Positions 14,501 through 23,150 of a DNA stretch of 64,000 nt are shown one piece after another. Each line of letters starts with the position of its first letter. The stretch's first letter is position 1. Location of the stretch: NCBI GenBank assembly GCA_907163375.1, contig CAJQUW010001686.1, positions 62,001-126,000 on the forward strand, given 5' to 3'. A program made the translations under genes and the position numbers. Source of the stretch: Prostheceraeus crozeri (taxonomy: Eukaryota > Platyhelminthes > Polycladida > Euryleptidae). Below the pieces are notes generated by a model. It did not search any database. It was given only the letters and a program-made list of their open reading frames with translations, and was not told the origin of the DNA.

Positions 14501-17500
14501 AAATTGCGAGTGTATTATAAAATGACGTGCCTACAACACGTACTCCAAAACATCAATCCTTTCAAATCAACTGTGCACCATGTTGTGTACCAATTTCATT
14601 GCCCTTCTGACGAATGTAATGACGTCAGCTACATTGGTTATACGACAAACACACTCACACATAGATGCCAGCAACATATGTCAAACGGTTCAATAAAAAC
14701 ACACCTAACAACACACCAAAATATAAAACCGGGTTACAAACTAATAGAATCCAACTCAAAAGTGATCGCAAATTACCCAGTGCAGAAAGATCTGGAAATC
14801 GCCGAGGCTCTGCTCATTAAAGAGAACCAACCTCTTCTCAATAAACAAGACCAGCGTTTGACCCATCGCTTATTAGTAATGTAGCAAAATATTTCCATTT
14901 TTATACATGAATTAGACTAATCATTTCTATGTTCTTCCAATGTTGACCATTTCTATTCCATTTTCGATATCCTTCTCAAAATTTTGTACATGCATGGTTT
15001 ATATTTCCTAGCTTTTTCCTTAATATGATCAATGTACATTCAGCAAATTCAATTACCCTGAAGATGATGGACTCCGTGACAGTCCGAAGTACCGGTATGA
15101 TTCCAATTAAATGGCTTTCAAAATGTATTTTGAAGTTTTTAACAAATGAAGAAAAGAAACTTTTTAGAACTATGGAAAATCATTATTTGAAAATTAACAA
15201 GACTGATTGCGATATTATATTTAATGAAACATGCAAGAATATATATATATATATATAATTATACGTAATTTTAATAACTACTGATGATGCGTAAAAAATA
15301 AATACAAGAATAAAACGCATGGTGCGTTCATCTGTTGTATAAGTAGTGACTATTTACTTTTACTTCAAGTTATTGCTGTAACTAGGTCTTTAGCCGCAAT
15401 GAGACTGACACCATTACTTGCAATTTACCGTTATGCTATGTCCCTCCGTGCTTGACAATTAAGAACTGCGGCATTGATAGGAGTGATGCAACGGTAGATT
15501 GCTTTGAACAAGTGCGCGTCAGTCATCAAGGCTATAGCTATCATTGCATCAAACTACAGCCATTTCGTAGTTGCATTGTTATGACTAAAGAATCTGCTTC
15601 CAATCGTAGCCAGTCGCGTCAAAGTTGTTAGTCAAATAACTGATACCTGAAACTGGCATAATAGAACACTGATCGCTCAGGAATTTCTAGATAGCCTTTT
15701 TGACGTGTTAATGAAATGTAAAGAATTTTCAGGATGTCTGGAAACCAAAGCCGACTGTCTGCAATCTTCGCTCGGACCCCCAGGGGTCCAGGGACCTTGG
15801 AACCACTGTGATAGTTGATTATAATGTTATAAGATTATTACGATTTCCACCTCTATGTTCCAACTTAGTAATACCCATTGTCAGAGCATAGACTTCTATA
15901 TTCAAAGCAATCTACTACTACATCACTCCTATCCATGCCTTAGTACTTCACATGGACTCCTAGGAGTCCATGGTCCTTCATTGTCTAATTCAAGTGTTCA
16001 AATCATGGAAATCGAATTTTTAGCTATCTTGCCATCTTCGATAGCTGTGCTATCTGACCTTTGTGGTTCAAACAGATGAATATTCAAATAAATTAAATAA
16101 TGTTTGAACTGACGTACGTTTCTCAATGACTGATTTCTGTGATGCTTGCATTGTCAGAAATGAATCAATTCATAGGTCACCGTTCGATGATAATCACATG
16201 CATGAAACATAAACACTGATCAGAAGAGAAAGAAGTGGAATACATCTTGAGCCGTCTTGAAGTGGTCAAGACATGATTTCCATAATCAACTAAATTGAAA
16301 TTGCATTTCTGCTTTCAGATTGAGTAACAGTGGGAATGTCTCTTCACATGGTGACGAAGCAGACCGAGAACTAGTCACTTTATCAAACGTTTTGATCTGT
16401 GAGGAGAAGCTGCTTGTCCAGGTGGAAACAACCGCACCGCCACCGAAACGTCGCTCTAGACGTGGAAATCACCAGCGCTTCAGATCTTCCACCGCTGGTC
16501 CGGGAGTTCTGGCTCATGCGCAGTCAATGGTGGAGAGTTCTGATACTTCGGCATCCCATCTCCGATTACATTCTGCAATTTCTTCACACGACTCACGTGG
16601 GGAGGAGGCATCCGATGAAGCCTCAGACATCGACACGATGGGAACGGTCAGTCTCATGTTTCTATGCATCTGGACTATTGAGTAGAGTGCTCATATGAAA
16701 ACTGGTGGCACAATGTTCATTATTCATCATTAACTACAATAGCAAGCACCTGAATGCCAAATTTTTGAATTACAATATCAAAATTAATTATTGTCATTAA
16801 TAATTTTTTATCGATCATAAGAAATTTCCTCTTAAAATAAGATACCGTAAAATCGCGTTATACCACACACAACAAATATTCCTAACGAAAAAATCATACG
16901 TGACTGATATAAAGGCACTCTAGTAATAGCGTATACGGATATAACGTACTGTTAGATATTGTAAACAGAAATTCCTCTCCTTTGACAATTTAGAGTATAA
17001 AATATGTGTGGGAACTCAAAAAACTCACACTGTCTATAGTATAGCAGTAGCAAATAACTTTGATAATATTCTGATGTAGAAGTATTGAATATATTATCAA
17101 CCAATGAAATTGTCGCACAAAAATATTGGAATCTATCGAGAGAACCGCCATATTAATAAGTCAGACATCTTTATCCTGGCTTCCTGCAGCATCTTAAACA
17201 AACATCAATCCTTCACATTTGACCATAAAATATATATGTGCGAGCAAAGAGAGAAAGAATGGCATCAACTTGCCTTGCAGCTCAGATTAAGTGACTGCTG
17301 TGATGGCTGGACTGATTCATTTCCCGACTTAATGCTGCTACGCTAACTGTAGATCTACAGCCTAATCAAAATATGTATACAGCTTGCAAATGAGCAGAAT
17401 TTTTGAATCCGACTGATCTCACGAAAAGAGTTTGATCTCTTACAGCATTTGTAAATAAAAAAGTAATGACCGTTGTCTTTCGAAACGTACATGTACATGT

Positions 17501-19527
17501 GTATTGAGCGCGCGACTAGCTGTCATTCAGGCACAGCGCTGTACTGAATCGTACCCAAAGAATCAAGAAGCAAACAGTTGTCAGATTGACAATGATATGA
17601 CAGAAAACCAAAGACAACCAAAAACATTGTAGAAATCACAATCGGCAGCACAATACACAATGGAAAATGTCTGTTTAATGCTGTTGCTATGCAAATGCCG
17701 ATAAATGATAGTGACAAACGATTTAAGAAAAGGACGGAATATCGAATTAGCAGAAAACTAGAAATAATACCAAATATGTGAGGACGGACAAAGTCGAAAC
17801 AAACTATATACAAACTATATTGAAAGTGTTGATTATCGAGCTTTTAAACTTATAAATCAAGGTACCGGAAACACAAAGATCCACCGTCAGCAACATAGCT
17901 ACTTTCGTCTGCAACATCGACGGGAATTAATCAGCAAGAGGCTATTCAGGAAATTGGCTGATAACAAGAACCATATTCTTCACAAGTACGTACCAAAATG
18001 TTTACTTCATTCAAAGCATTACCGATTACAACTGACCCGAACAGAAAGATACAGACTATCATTTTTTCCACTGACTTCAACAATCATGAATCGGAAATAA
18101 TATGATGCTGATTGCTATATTTGCAAGACTTTGCATGCATGGAACTTTGAATTTTGTCCTCTTCTTGAGAAACAATTGTACTGCCTTTTTAACCTTCATA
18201 CTGTAAAGTCCGACTCTTAATGTAACTTATGATTTCCATTACTTTTGTGAAATAAACACTATCATTATTATTATTATTATTATATACAAGAAAGTCAAAG
18301 TAAACAATGATGTGATTATGAATCATAAAGTAGAATTGAATATATTGATTAATTATCTAAGAGAAAAATAGCATAGTTTTAAAGTACGTTCAGTCTGTAC
18401 TTCAATGCCAGTGTCAGAGACAACGGACATTATTTATTTCACAATAGCTGAGCAGGTTTTTGACTTGTGGCAGGTAATATGCGTTGGATTCACATCTTAT
18501 AAGTATATGCGAATTTCCATGTTGCTCGAAGCCTCTTATATACGAAACTTTTTGGTGTTTTCAACATGTTTCTACATTCAATTCGATTATACTTTGCGGC
18601 TCTTGACTTGATTTGTTTTCCGTCGTACTTTATTTGAATATTTGATCTCTTTAAGATGCTATAATGAGGAAACACTATGATATGTCATAATAATCAATAT
18701 CAAAATCCTGAATGATGTTGCATAATACTCAAGCCATGTATAAGTCCGTCGATCAGTTATTAATTCGGTTCACAGAAATTCATATATCCGGAATCATCTG
18801 TATTTATGAAACTCTTCATTTTCGTAATAATGCTATGATAGATAGACTTCATAATTTGAAAATACAAATTGGTTCATATTTAACCACGATTTGTTTCCAG
18901 ATACCTTCCTGGATCAAGCGAGAACTTCGAGATTCTGCACAAGTTTCACAAACCTCTCCATCTCCATCAAAGTCGGAACCTCTGCCAAAGAAGCTACCAG
19001 AAACGAGATGGAACGAAGAGAAGCGTCTAAGTAGCAGTGATTTAGACACCACAGATGGAAGTGCTCGCGAATCCATCAGCTCAGGAACAGGAACACTTCC
19101 GTTGAAACGTGCGAGCCGAGCACCACCAGTGCCATCTTACTCAATGCAGAAACCGTTGAACAAGCTTCGTATGCAGAACAAAAGTAAAACAGCAAGCGTT
19201 CGGAGATCCAAGGAGGAAGTGGAGGAAGTTCGTAATCTGAAAGCGGAAAAGGAGAGTGCTGAGAGACGATTGAAGGCCCTGGAAGTTAATTCCAAAACAG
19301 ATCTGGTACATGCAGCTAAGCGGGAAGAAGCATTATTGGGAGAAATCGCTGATCTGCGTGGGGAACTAGATCGGCAAGGTCAGATGTTCAAACAGAACAA
19401 TGACGTCGTGCAGTCATTGCAAGAGCAATTGCAGAGACTGAAAGATGAACAAGCTAGACTTGCTCAAGAAGCATTGGAAGAGAGTAAGAGGCGGAAATAT
19501 GAATCTAAAATATGTAGTATTCAATAA
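5337..19527 (+). CDS. NEK9: NEK9 (Nercc1)-like kinase, 3' part of gene, six exons
   Basis: NEK9 is a NIMA-family Ser/Thr kinase with an N-terminal kinase domain, an RCC1-type propeller that restrains it, and a C-terminal coiled coil for dimerisation. It activates NEK6/7 in mitosis. Only the part after the kinase is in the window. The exons read in order: 5337-5504, 10450-10653, 11323-11455, 14066-14144, 16319-16646 and 18901-19527, and all junction phases agree. Propeller strands show VFAFGSNANNKLGLN and VITFGRNSEGQLGVGN, which parallel the human NEK9 strands with NKLGLN and GQLGVGN. The last exon opens with IPSWIKREL, matching the PGWLRKEL motif of human NEK9, and continues into a charged coiled coil, so NEK9 fits better than NEK8, which ends with its propeller. 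Introns carry LINE and Penelope-like insertions. The upstream kinase exons and the 3' UTR end were not found. Assignment is from remembered family sequence, not a search. Confidence 0.85.
5700..6055 (+). mobile_element. Old LINE (CR1/L2/Jockey group), left half of a split copy
   Basis: The + strand encodes pieces of a non-LTR reverse transcriptase in several frames: VDLSKAFDKIPQCH near 5727-5770, WIMNFRSERGQRILM near 5815-5860, and the catalytic box KYADDT at about 5969-5986. The frame is shifted and stopped several times, so this is an old, dead copy. The sequence breaks off at about 6055 and resumes at 8813, where the thumb region continues. A younger antisense LINE lies in the gap. Confidence 0.8.
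6056..8812 (-). mobile_element. Younger CR1/L2-group LINE inserted antisense into an older LINE
   Basis: The 3' end in element orientation is a short UTR (6084-6190) and an ATT-type microsatellite tail at about 6057-6080, as seen in CR1/L2-group LINEs. The 5' end stops inside the endonuclease domain at about 8812, so the copy is 5'-truncated. Codons remain open upstream of the first Met to about 8805. The flanks rejoin the older LINE's reverse transcriptase, which fixes the boundaries. Clade assignment within the CR1/L2/Rex1/Daphne group is uncertain. Confidence 0.85.
6191..8788 (-). CDS. LINE polyprotein: partial endonuclease plus reverse transcriptase
   Basis: An 865-codon open frame on the minus strand. 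Residues 1 to about 130 are the end of an APE-type endonuclease (YRPPDDNRNW, MGDLNIDL, then SLIDHAYTS and SDHFPTFVTL). The reverse transcriptase occupies roughly residues 370-640, with VARVTPIFKSG, NYRPISILPALSKILE, FLDIRKAFESVSH, SRGVPQGSILGPLLFLLYIN and the catalytic YADDTT at about 7034-7048 (near residue 580). The C-terminal part has the LGVTIDSNFSW thumb motif and a late PSLFNDLPLHIR motif. No stop interrupts it despite truncation, pointing to a recent insertion. Full-length relatives also carry the first half of the endonuclease, often with an ORF1. The frame's Met is internal, not a natural start. Confidence 0.9.
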   Translation of the reverse strand: MITMEMSTQVSNGFKPLIILFVYRPPDDNRNWTNLLHDPIKMAYAENISVVLMGDLNIDLMRSDNTAHRCLETFELELDLYQVINEPTRVAGSCSSLIDHAYTSEPHLVRHSGVIKSSMSDHFPTFVTLSHVPKINKNPGIITYRSMKKFDPDSFRSSLQSLPWNIIELFDDVEDCLQTWYDLFMSCVDEHAPLTKRRVKSKKLPDWWTPEINDLISKRNRIDKKNNTDEYRALRNQVKNSIKKAKEDHYTSLLSKHSPSSREFWKFFNELSPKSGNAKTSCITIGGTSYDDDQIISNVLNDNFVNRASPISLPAVFSAIDNNDHVNRLHSFVEERLHGRTFQIEVISESFVCDQLQKLSTSKSLGIDGVRNVFLNVGAEIITPSLTSILNKSITNGHFPSQWKVARVTPIFKSGKHDDPENYRPISILPALSKILERHIHTQLLLFLESNKLLYSKQSGFRKSHSCETALVKIWDSWIRSASSKEIVGVVFLDIRKAFESVSHERLLEKLFLYGVQGLSLSFFKSYVSNRKQQVKFNNALSDTISISRGVPQGSILGPLLFLLYINDIHLLSRYSCLDIYADDTTLYSSSGSFSQLNDNLNKDLLLLQNCCSTNDLAVNNCKTTCMALMPYQRRRFVEDSLHASTGSNNIKSTDTHKTLGVTIDSNFSWKNHINSICKKVRPKLFLFQRIKSFLPYHTRVKFVKCFILPHLDYCLIVWGFSNSADLKRLDRLVCKALRLILDLNSKTNICASRKTLYKKFNLLPLQEYVKYRTCVLVFKALNGLAPRYIAELLSYSLPDRDLRSSNDKKLCIPFGRTALSHSSFSCKGPSLFNDLPLHIRHRDSLTSFKKLCFEYYFSKFIDCV
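8813..9330 (+). mobile_element. Old LINE, right half of the split copy
   Basis: The + strand resumes the older reverse transcriptase exactly where the antisense LINE ends. SINISKCRVL (8816 on) is followed by FERFKFLGTYFSQDLKW, the thumb motif of this LINE group, and after about 9130 by YLKRRLQRTERHACRIIDI, the usual arginine-rich helix of the C-terminal domain, in another frame. Similarity fades around 9300 and no clear 3' tail was identified. Confidence 0.8.
9331..10449. other. Remainder of NEK9 intron, unassigned
   Basis: AT-rich with many homopolymer runs. Part may be the 3' UTR of the older LINE (a TTTAATAAACTTTTATTT stretch near 9957), but this is not certain. It ends in the acceptor CCTCTTCAG at 10441-10449. 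Confidence 0.45.
10450..10653 (+). CDS. NEK9: NEK9 exon, RCC1 propeller strand B
   Basis: 204 nt, 68 codons, phase 0 at both ends, between CTTCAG and GTGAGA. It encodes MGPHHTVVVVEPCHVITFGR followed by NSEGQLGVGN, a canonical RCC1 repeat and the best conserved part of the gene in this window. Confidence 0.9.
11323..11455 (+). CDS. NEK9: NEK9 exon, RCC1 propeller strand C
   Basis: 133 nt between CCTTGCAG and GTAACA, ending with one base of a split codon. It encodes MVCSGPYFSLAGTASNELFF then WGRKNL, corresponding to the V-x-CGD-x-FT...IFAWG repeat of NEK9, and ends in an acidic EEDEG stretch. Confidence 0.85.
11456..14065. other. NEK9 intron, nothing recognised
   Basis: 2.6 kb without a recognised gene, RNA or transposon. 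The minus-strand 105-codon frame at 13554-13871 has no recognisable domain. The block around 12240-12480 shares short words (CACAACACTCC-type) with the repeat at 19.66-19.82 kb and may be a decayed repeat of the same kind. Confidence 0.45.
14066..14144 (+). CDS. NEK9: NEK9 exon, end of propeller
   Basis: 79 nt between TTTGTAG and GTAAGT. The split codon with the previous exon gives Val, then MPTGTPRQTSVSDNSVTFAY and PVHIL, which takes the place of the human TERPHGS...SWPRPIFGSL loop. It ends with two bases of a codon that the next exon completes as Lys. Similarity is modest, and support comes mainly from splice sites and phase. Confidence 0.7.
14160..15310 (+). mobile_element. Penelope-like element fragment with GIY-YIG endonuclease
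   Basis: An open frame (14120-14884) encodes the end of a Penelope-type reverse transcriptase (YLHRAYSHCSSW, then ILLNNGYP), a linker, and a GIY-YIG nuclease with VVYQFHCPSDECNDVSYIGY and, near the end, LEIAEALLIKENQPLLNKQ. These are hallmarks of Penelope-like elements. After the coding part, 15055-15105 carries the CCTGAAGATGATGG...GACAGTCCGAAG stem-loop-like sequence common in their 3' regions. The rest of the reverse transcriptase is missing, so it is 5'-truncated. The left boundary lies within about 20-30 bp of the NEK9 splice donor at 14145. The right boundary is a guess, just past an AT microsatellite at 15238-15258. Confidence 0.8.
15311..16318. other. NEK9 intron remainder with two related palindromes
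   Basis: No exon was recognised. Two 16-bp (near-)palindromes sit exactly 180 bp apart: GGACCCCCAGGGGTCC at 15774 and GGACTCCTAGGAGTCC at 15954. Each is followed by a similar A-x-GG-x-CC-TT word. They could be hairpin ends of a small repeat, but no terminal duplications are visible. Confidence 0.5.
16319..16646 (+). CDS. NEK9: NEK9 exon, last propeller strand and Ser-rich linker
   Basis: 328 nt between CTTTCAG and GTCAGT. After the split Lys codon it reads LSNSGNVSSHGDEADRELV, then VLICEEKLL, which can be lined up with the TILIVEKVL strand that closes the human NEK9 propeller. The rest is low complexity: a basic KRRSRRGNHQR patch, then Ser- and Glu-rich sequence (SSDTSASHLR, EEASDEASDID) of the kind found in phosphorylated linkers. 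It ends in phase 0. Confidence 0.8.
16647..17849. other. NEK9 intron, one antisense hydrophobic frame
   Basis: No supported exon. A 96-codon minus-strand frame (17523-17813) translates to a strongly hydrophobic sequence with two or three membrane-segment-like runs (FGIISSFLLIRYSVLFLN; FPLCIVLPIVISTMFLVVFG). I recognise no family and see no splice or start context, so I leave it uncalled as a gene. Confidence 0.35.
17850..18285 (+). mobile_element. CR1/L2-group LINE, 3' end fragment
   Basis: The + strand reads RRELISKRLFRKLADNKNHI, then HYRLQLTRTERYRLSFFPLT followed by STIMN, the usual last residues of this LINE group, where an SF-P..I..WN-type motif precedes the stop. A short UTR follows and ends GAAATAAACACTATC plus an ATT microsatellite (18263-18282). 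Only the extreme C-terminus and tail are present. Confidence 0.7.
18901..19527 (+). CDS. NEK9: NEK9 terminal exon, PSWIKREL motif and coiled coil
   Basis: Starts after TGTTTCCAG in phase 0 with IPSWIKRELRDS, equivalent to the PGWLRKELEN motif of vertebrate NEK9. A Ser/Pro-rich stretch follows (SQTSPSPSKSEPLPKK), then a basic segment and, from about 19210, a long heptad-rich coiled coil (EEVEEVRNLKAEKESAERRL; LQEQLQRLKDEQARLAQEAL), the NEK9 dimerisation region. The frame ends at TAA 19525-19527. A good donor (GTAAGA) lies inside at 19484, so the real transcript might splice onward and the last 14 codons might be intronic. No AATAAA was found close behind. Confidence 0.8.
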   Translation: MPSWIKRELRDSAQVSQTSPSPSKSEPLPKKLPETRWNEEKRLSSSDLDTTDGSARESISSGTGTLPLKRASRAPPVPSYSMQKPLNKLRMQNKSKTASVRRSKEEVEEVRNLKAEKESAERRLKALEVNSKTDLVHAAKREEALLGEIADLRGELDRQGQMFKQNNDVVQSLQEQLQRLKDEQARLAQEALEESKRRKYESKICSIQ

Positions 19528-19660
19528 TCAAACAATATGACGTGCAGGTGACAACATCATGAAACATTCTCCTTTTTTGCTCGGTGCTCTTCGTAGCTCA
19601 TGCAGTGGCTAAAATATTTAAGTCGTGGTTTAGAGAGTTCGCTCGGAAAACTTTGTTGGT

Positions 19661-19816
19661 AGGCTATTGAAATCACCACAACACTCCTGTCAATTCCGAA
19701 GTCTGACCAAATCAGCACCGTCCATGTCCCACCCACTCCGAGATTTGTATTGAGCTAAACTAGTCAGGCTATTGAAAACACCACAGCACTCCAGTCAGCT
19801 CCGCATAGTCCGACAA
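19661..19816 (+). repeat. Imperfect direct repeat, period about 105 bp
   Basis: AGGCTATTGAAATCACCACA at 19661 recurs as AGGCTATTGAAAACACCACA at 19766, and both continue with a CACTCC-GTCA-TCCG-AGTC-GAC pattern. Copies are diverged. It could be two units of a small tandem array or two halves of a repeat just downstream of NEK9. Confidence 0.65.
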
Positions 19817-22800
19817 AGTTTCTCTCTCCACTCGAGAGTAGTGACTTAAATTGTCAAAATGGTAGTGGCCTAACGGCATTTTCATGGGATCAGTCAAGTC
19901 ATGCTCACAATGTACACCTTTATGTAGTTTTCGAAGAAGATAGTTTCATATCAAGAGCGTGTGATCATTGAAGTAAATAATAGGGAAATCTAAACGTAGA
20001 ATTTTGACGTTTGTACTGATGTCAGACGTCAACGAATGTTTCATAGCAAGTAAGAGAATGCATGAGGTCATTTTTCATTCGCACAAATTGTGTCATTCGT
20101 CAGTTTCAGAATCTGATTCAATTTAACACGAAGTAAAAACATAGAATTTTATTTGTAAATATCCAGGTCGAAGGAAACCTCAATTGTTCTTTCAAGCATT
20201 CGAAGATTCAGAGTCCTCTTCAACGCCGGCAGTCACCGCTGAGGAAAGGCTCTGATAATAACATTTAGACATACTTATTTATCATGCTAGTAATGTACGG
20301 CTCTTTGTTTCTTTTCTGTTTTCTTACTTGTTAAACAAAGAGCTCCGGAAGATGGACTTGTATGATAGCCGCCTTTCGCACTTCAGTGTTGTCTCATGCG
20401 AAGCAGAAACTTTTTCATGTTTGAACATAATTGAACATGTCAATATCAACATGGTCCAAAAAGTATTAAAATGTTTTAAAAAACCCCATCATGGTATCTT
20501 GGTATCTATTGATTTTCGACTGAAAGTTGTTTGAACGATGAATTTATTTTTCATCAACTTCTTGACTATTTATTCTTATGTAACCCACTCTTTTGTACAA
20601 ATATTTAAGAAAAATCATTGGACTTGACTGAATTAACGTCTACGATTTCTGAATTCTACATCATGTGCTCTTTCTGTGTCTCCTTGTAAAAGTAGATTGA
20701 ATGCACAGGTTTTTGAAAAATCTCCTTTGTTCCAATGTGTTTTCTAATGATATTTTTGTATAATGTCCGTCCGTCCTTTAAAGATTATTATGACTCATCA
20801 CTTCCACAGTTATTCATGGAGAAAATTTGTATAAATATATGTTTGAAATACAATATTTTTTCTCTGTCAGATTTGATGGGATTGGTCGGATGCTTGACAG
20901 GATTCTACTCGCTTTTTGTGGAAGATTTATTTGTGGCTTCAGTGAGGAACCATCCTTAACATTGTTCCAGTCTATGTAACCAGCAAAAGCTCGTGCAAAA
21001 ATAGGGCTCAATTGGCCAAATAAGTTTAATCAATCCAATGGTTAACAGCGGATGATTATCGGCAGAAAAATGGAGATTCTCCCTCTACCTGCTCGGTTAC
21101 ATTTCTAATTCGATTAACAATTGCCTGGTCATTTTCGTAATCCTGGCTGCAATAGGTCACAATGTTTTTTCTATTTGCCTTTTCATACTGACTGTTGCGC
21201 AGAAGATTAATTAATAAGACTATTTTATCGCACTCATATTTAGCTCAAGCAGAAGAAAACTTAATTAAGCTACGATAAGCCTAGCAAATTTTAGATGTCA
21301 GCAAAAATATTTTCTTTCATGCATAGGGCGTGTGATGCACGCAAACGATACAAGTAGGCCTACCCTATAACACGGCCGAGACACAACATAACCCGATAGG
21401 CCTACCTGCCATTTTCGAAAACAAATTGGTATAACTTATTTTTAGCCTGCATTTACGGGCCTACTGCAAATGGATTTCCACCAAAATTTCCCAATAAACC
21501 ATGCAAATGATCAAAATTTAAAAACTTTTTTCAGTAGAAGGTTTAGCCGGAAATCTAATCAACGATGAAACTGATTATATACTAAAAAATATTAGTGAAC
21601 AAAATGAAAGTGTGATATTTTATTGAATTCTATTAAGCAGAAACCATACTCTATAGGGGAATAAAATGACTGTAGATTTTTCAATGTTACCTGCTACCCT
21701 TATTGTGTTCCAGCCGAAAACGCAGCTGTCGGGCGAAATCCTCATGTCGAAAAACATATGCACATGCATTCTCGCCTCAAATTCAATGTACCTTTTAATA
21801 AAATACAGTTGATTCTTAATCATTATTATCCCCTTAAAAATGTATGGTTATTTTATAGGTGTCTCATTTTCAACAAAATACTTAAATGAAGTATTTTGAA
21901 GAAGAACTCTTGATGTAAAAGGAATTTTAGCTCAATGTGGAAATGCTTCACTAGATTGTTCAATATTAGAGCCCTGACAGCTATAAGTGGTTGAATCATC
22001 TCGTCCGACTGTCAGACCTGTTTCTGCAGGGAACGAAGCTGGAAACTGAAGTTTCATAGAATGCAGTACACCCTATCCATGACTGCTACGAATCTGGCCG
22101 TCTGCCGAGTTCTACCTAGTTCATGTTCTTATCCGAAACGATAAAAAAAGTTCACTTGTATGTCCAACAACGTTTCGGATTGAAGCTTTTGAAAACCCTT
22201 TCGCCGACAAAATACAAAGATATGCAAAAATTCCTCGATGCGTCTGACTAAAATATATTAAGCCTCTCTGAAAATACCTCTTTTTGATCAATGATGCGCC
22301 TCACTCTATAGAAGAATGAAATATTTGTTCTCGCCTCTGATTAAGCGCTAAAAGCGGTAGTGGTAGGGACTAAATCAAAGACTTTTATCAGTCCCATTAA
22401 TCACAGGAAATTGTCATGGCTCCCTCTGCGACTCATGTTTCACAAAATGTTTTAAACGGGAAGCACAACAGTCAGTCACAGGTAAGTCGGTAATAATTTT
22501 TAGCATAGTAGTAATTTTTCTATCCTGCATGTGTTTATGCCTCCTATCAGTGACATGTACGACAATGCAAAGTCGATGAAGCATAGAGTAGGGATAGAGT
22601 AGAGTACTCTATGCGATGAAGTTAGCAGCATTTTTTCCAGGAAGTTTTTTTAAAAAATTGCTCAAAGACGATAACTAGTTCACTTATGTAAAACATTGCA
22701 AAAAATTTGCCTTTGACACTGAAAACGCTGTTCGAGACCCATAACATGCTAAAAAAGTAAGTTTTACGTCAAAACTTATTAATCATTAATTAATTATTTA

Positions 22801-22819
22801 TTAAATCATTAAGTTTTAC

Positions 22820-23150
22820 CTTATTTACCAAACGTTCTTTGTCTCGTGAGTTAAGATCCTCAGCCGATGACCTTCGATTGGAAGTTCCTTGTTATATGAA
22901 CGCAGGATCAGGTGGCAGAACATTCTCAACACAAGGATCACTTTGGTGGAATAAATTACCGTACAACATTCGATCCTCTATAACTTTTCGTCACTTCAAG
23001 TGTTGTCTCAAATCATATTTGCTTAATGAACTTTCATAATTTGTTGATAATTTTTGTCTAACTTTTCGTGTCATGCATTCTCTTATTGCGCTCTGAGCCA
23101 GCTCGGGGAGAGCGCTTTATAAATATACGATTTATTATTATTATTATTAT
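22820..23150 (+). mobile_element. CR1/L2-group LINE, 3' end with hairpin tail
   Basis: The + frame 22839-23039 encodes the LINE C-terminus: SRELRSSADDLRLEVP, then GGRTFSTQGSLWWNKLPYNI and RSSITFRHFK. The UTR contains a clear stem, GCGCTCT...AGAGCGC (about 23089-23116), followed by TTTATAAATATACG and an ATT microsatellite ending near 23150. A 3' hairpin plus microsatellite is typical of L2/CR1-group LINEs and serves reverse-transcriptase recognition in that family. The rest of the element is absent. Confidence 0.8.

Noticed and set aside
17523-17813. Antisense 96-codon hydrophobic frame as a membrane protein exon
   Set aside because: No recognisable family, no splice sites that fit and no neighbouring exons on that strand.
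22560-22625. GATAGAGTAGAGTACTCTATG region as a regulatory palindrome
   Set aside because: A short imperfect inverted word in AT-rich intergenic DNA, with nothing linking it to a promoter.
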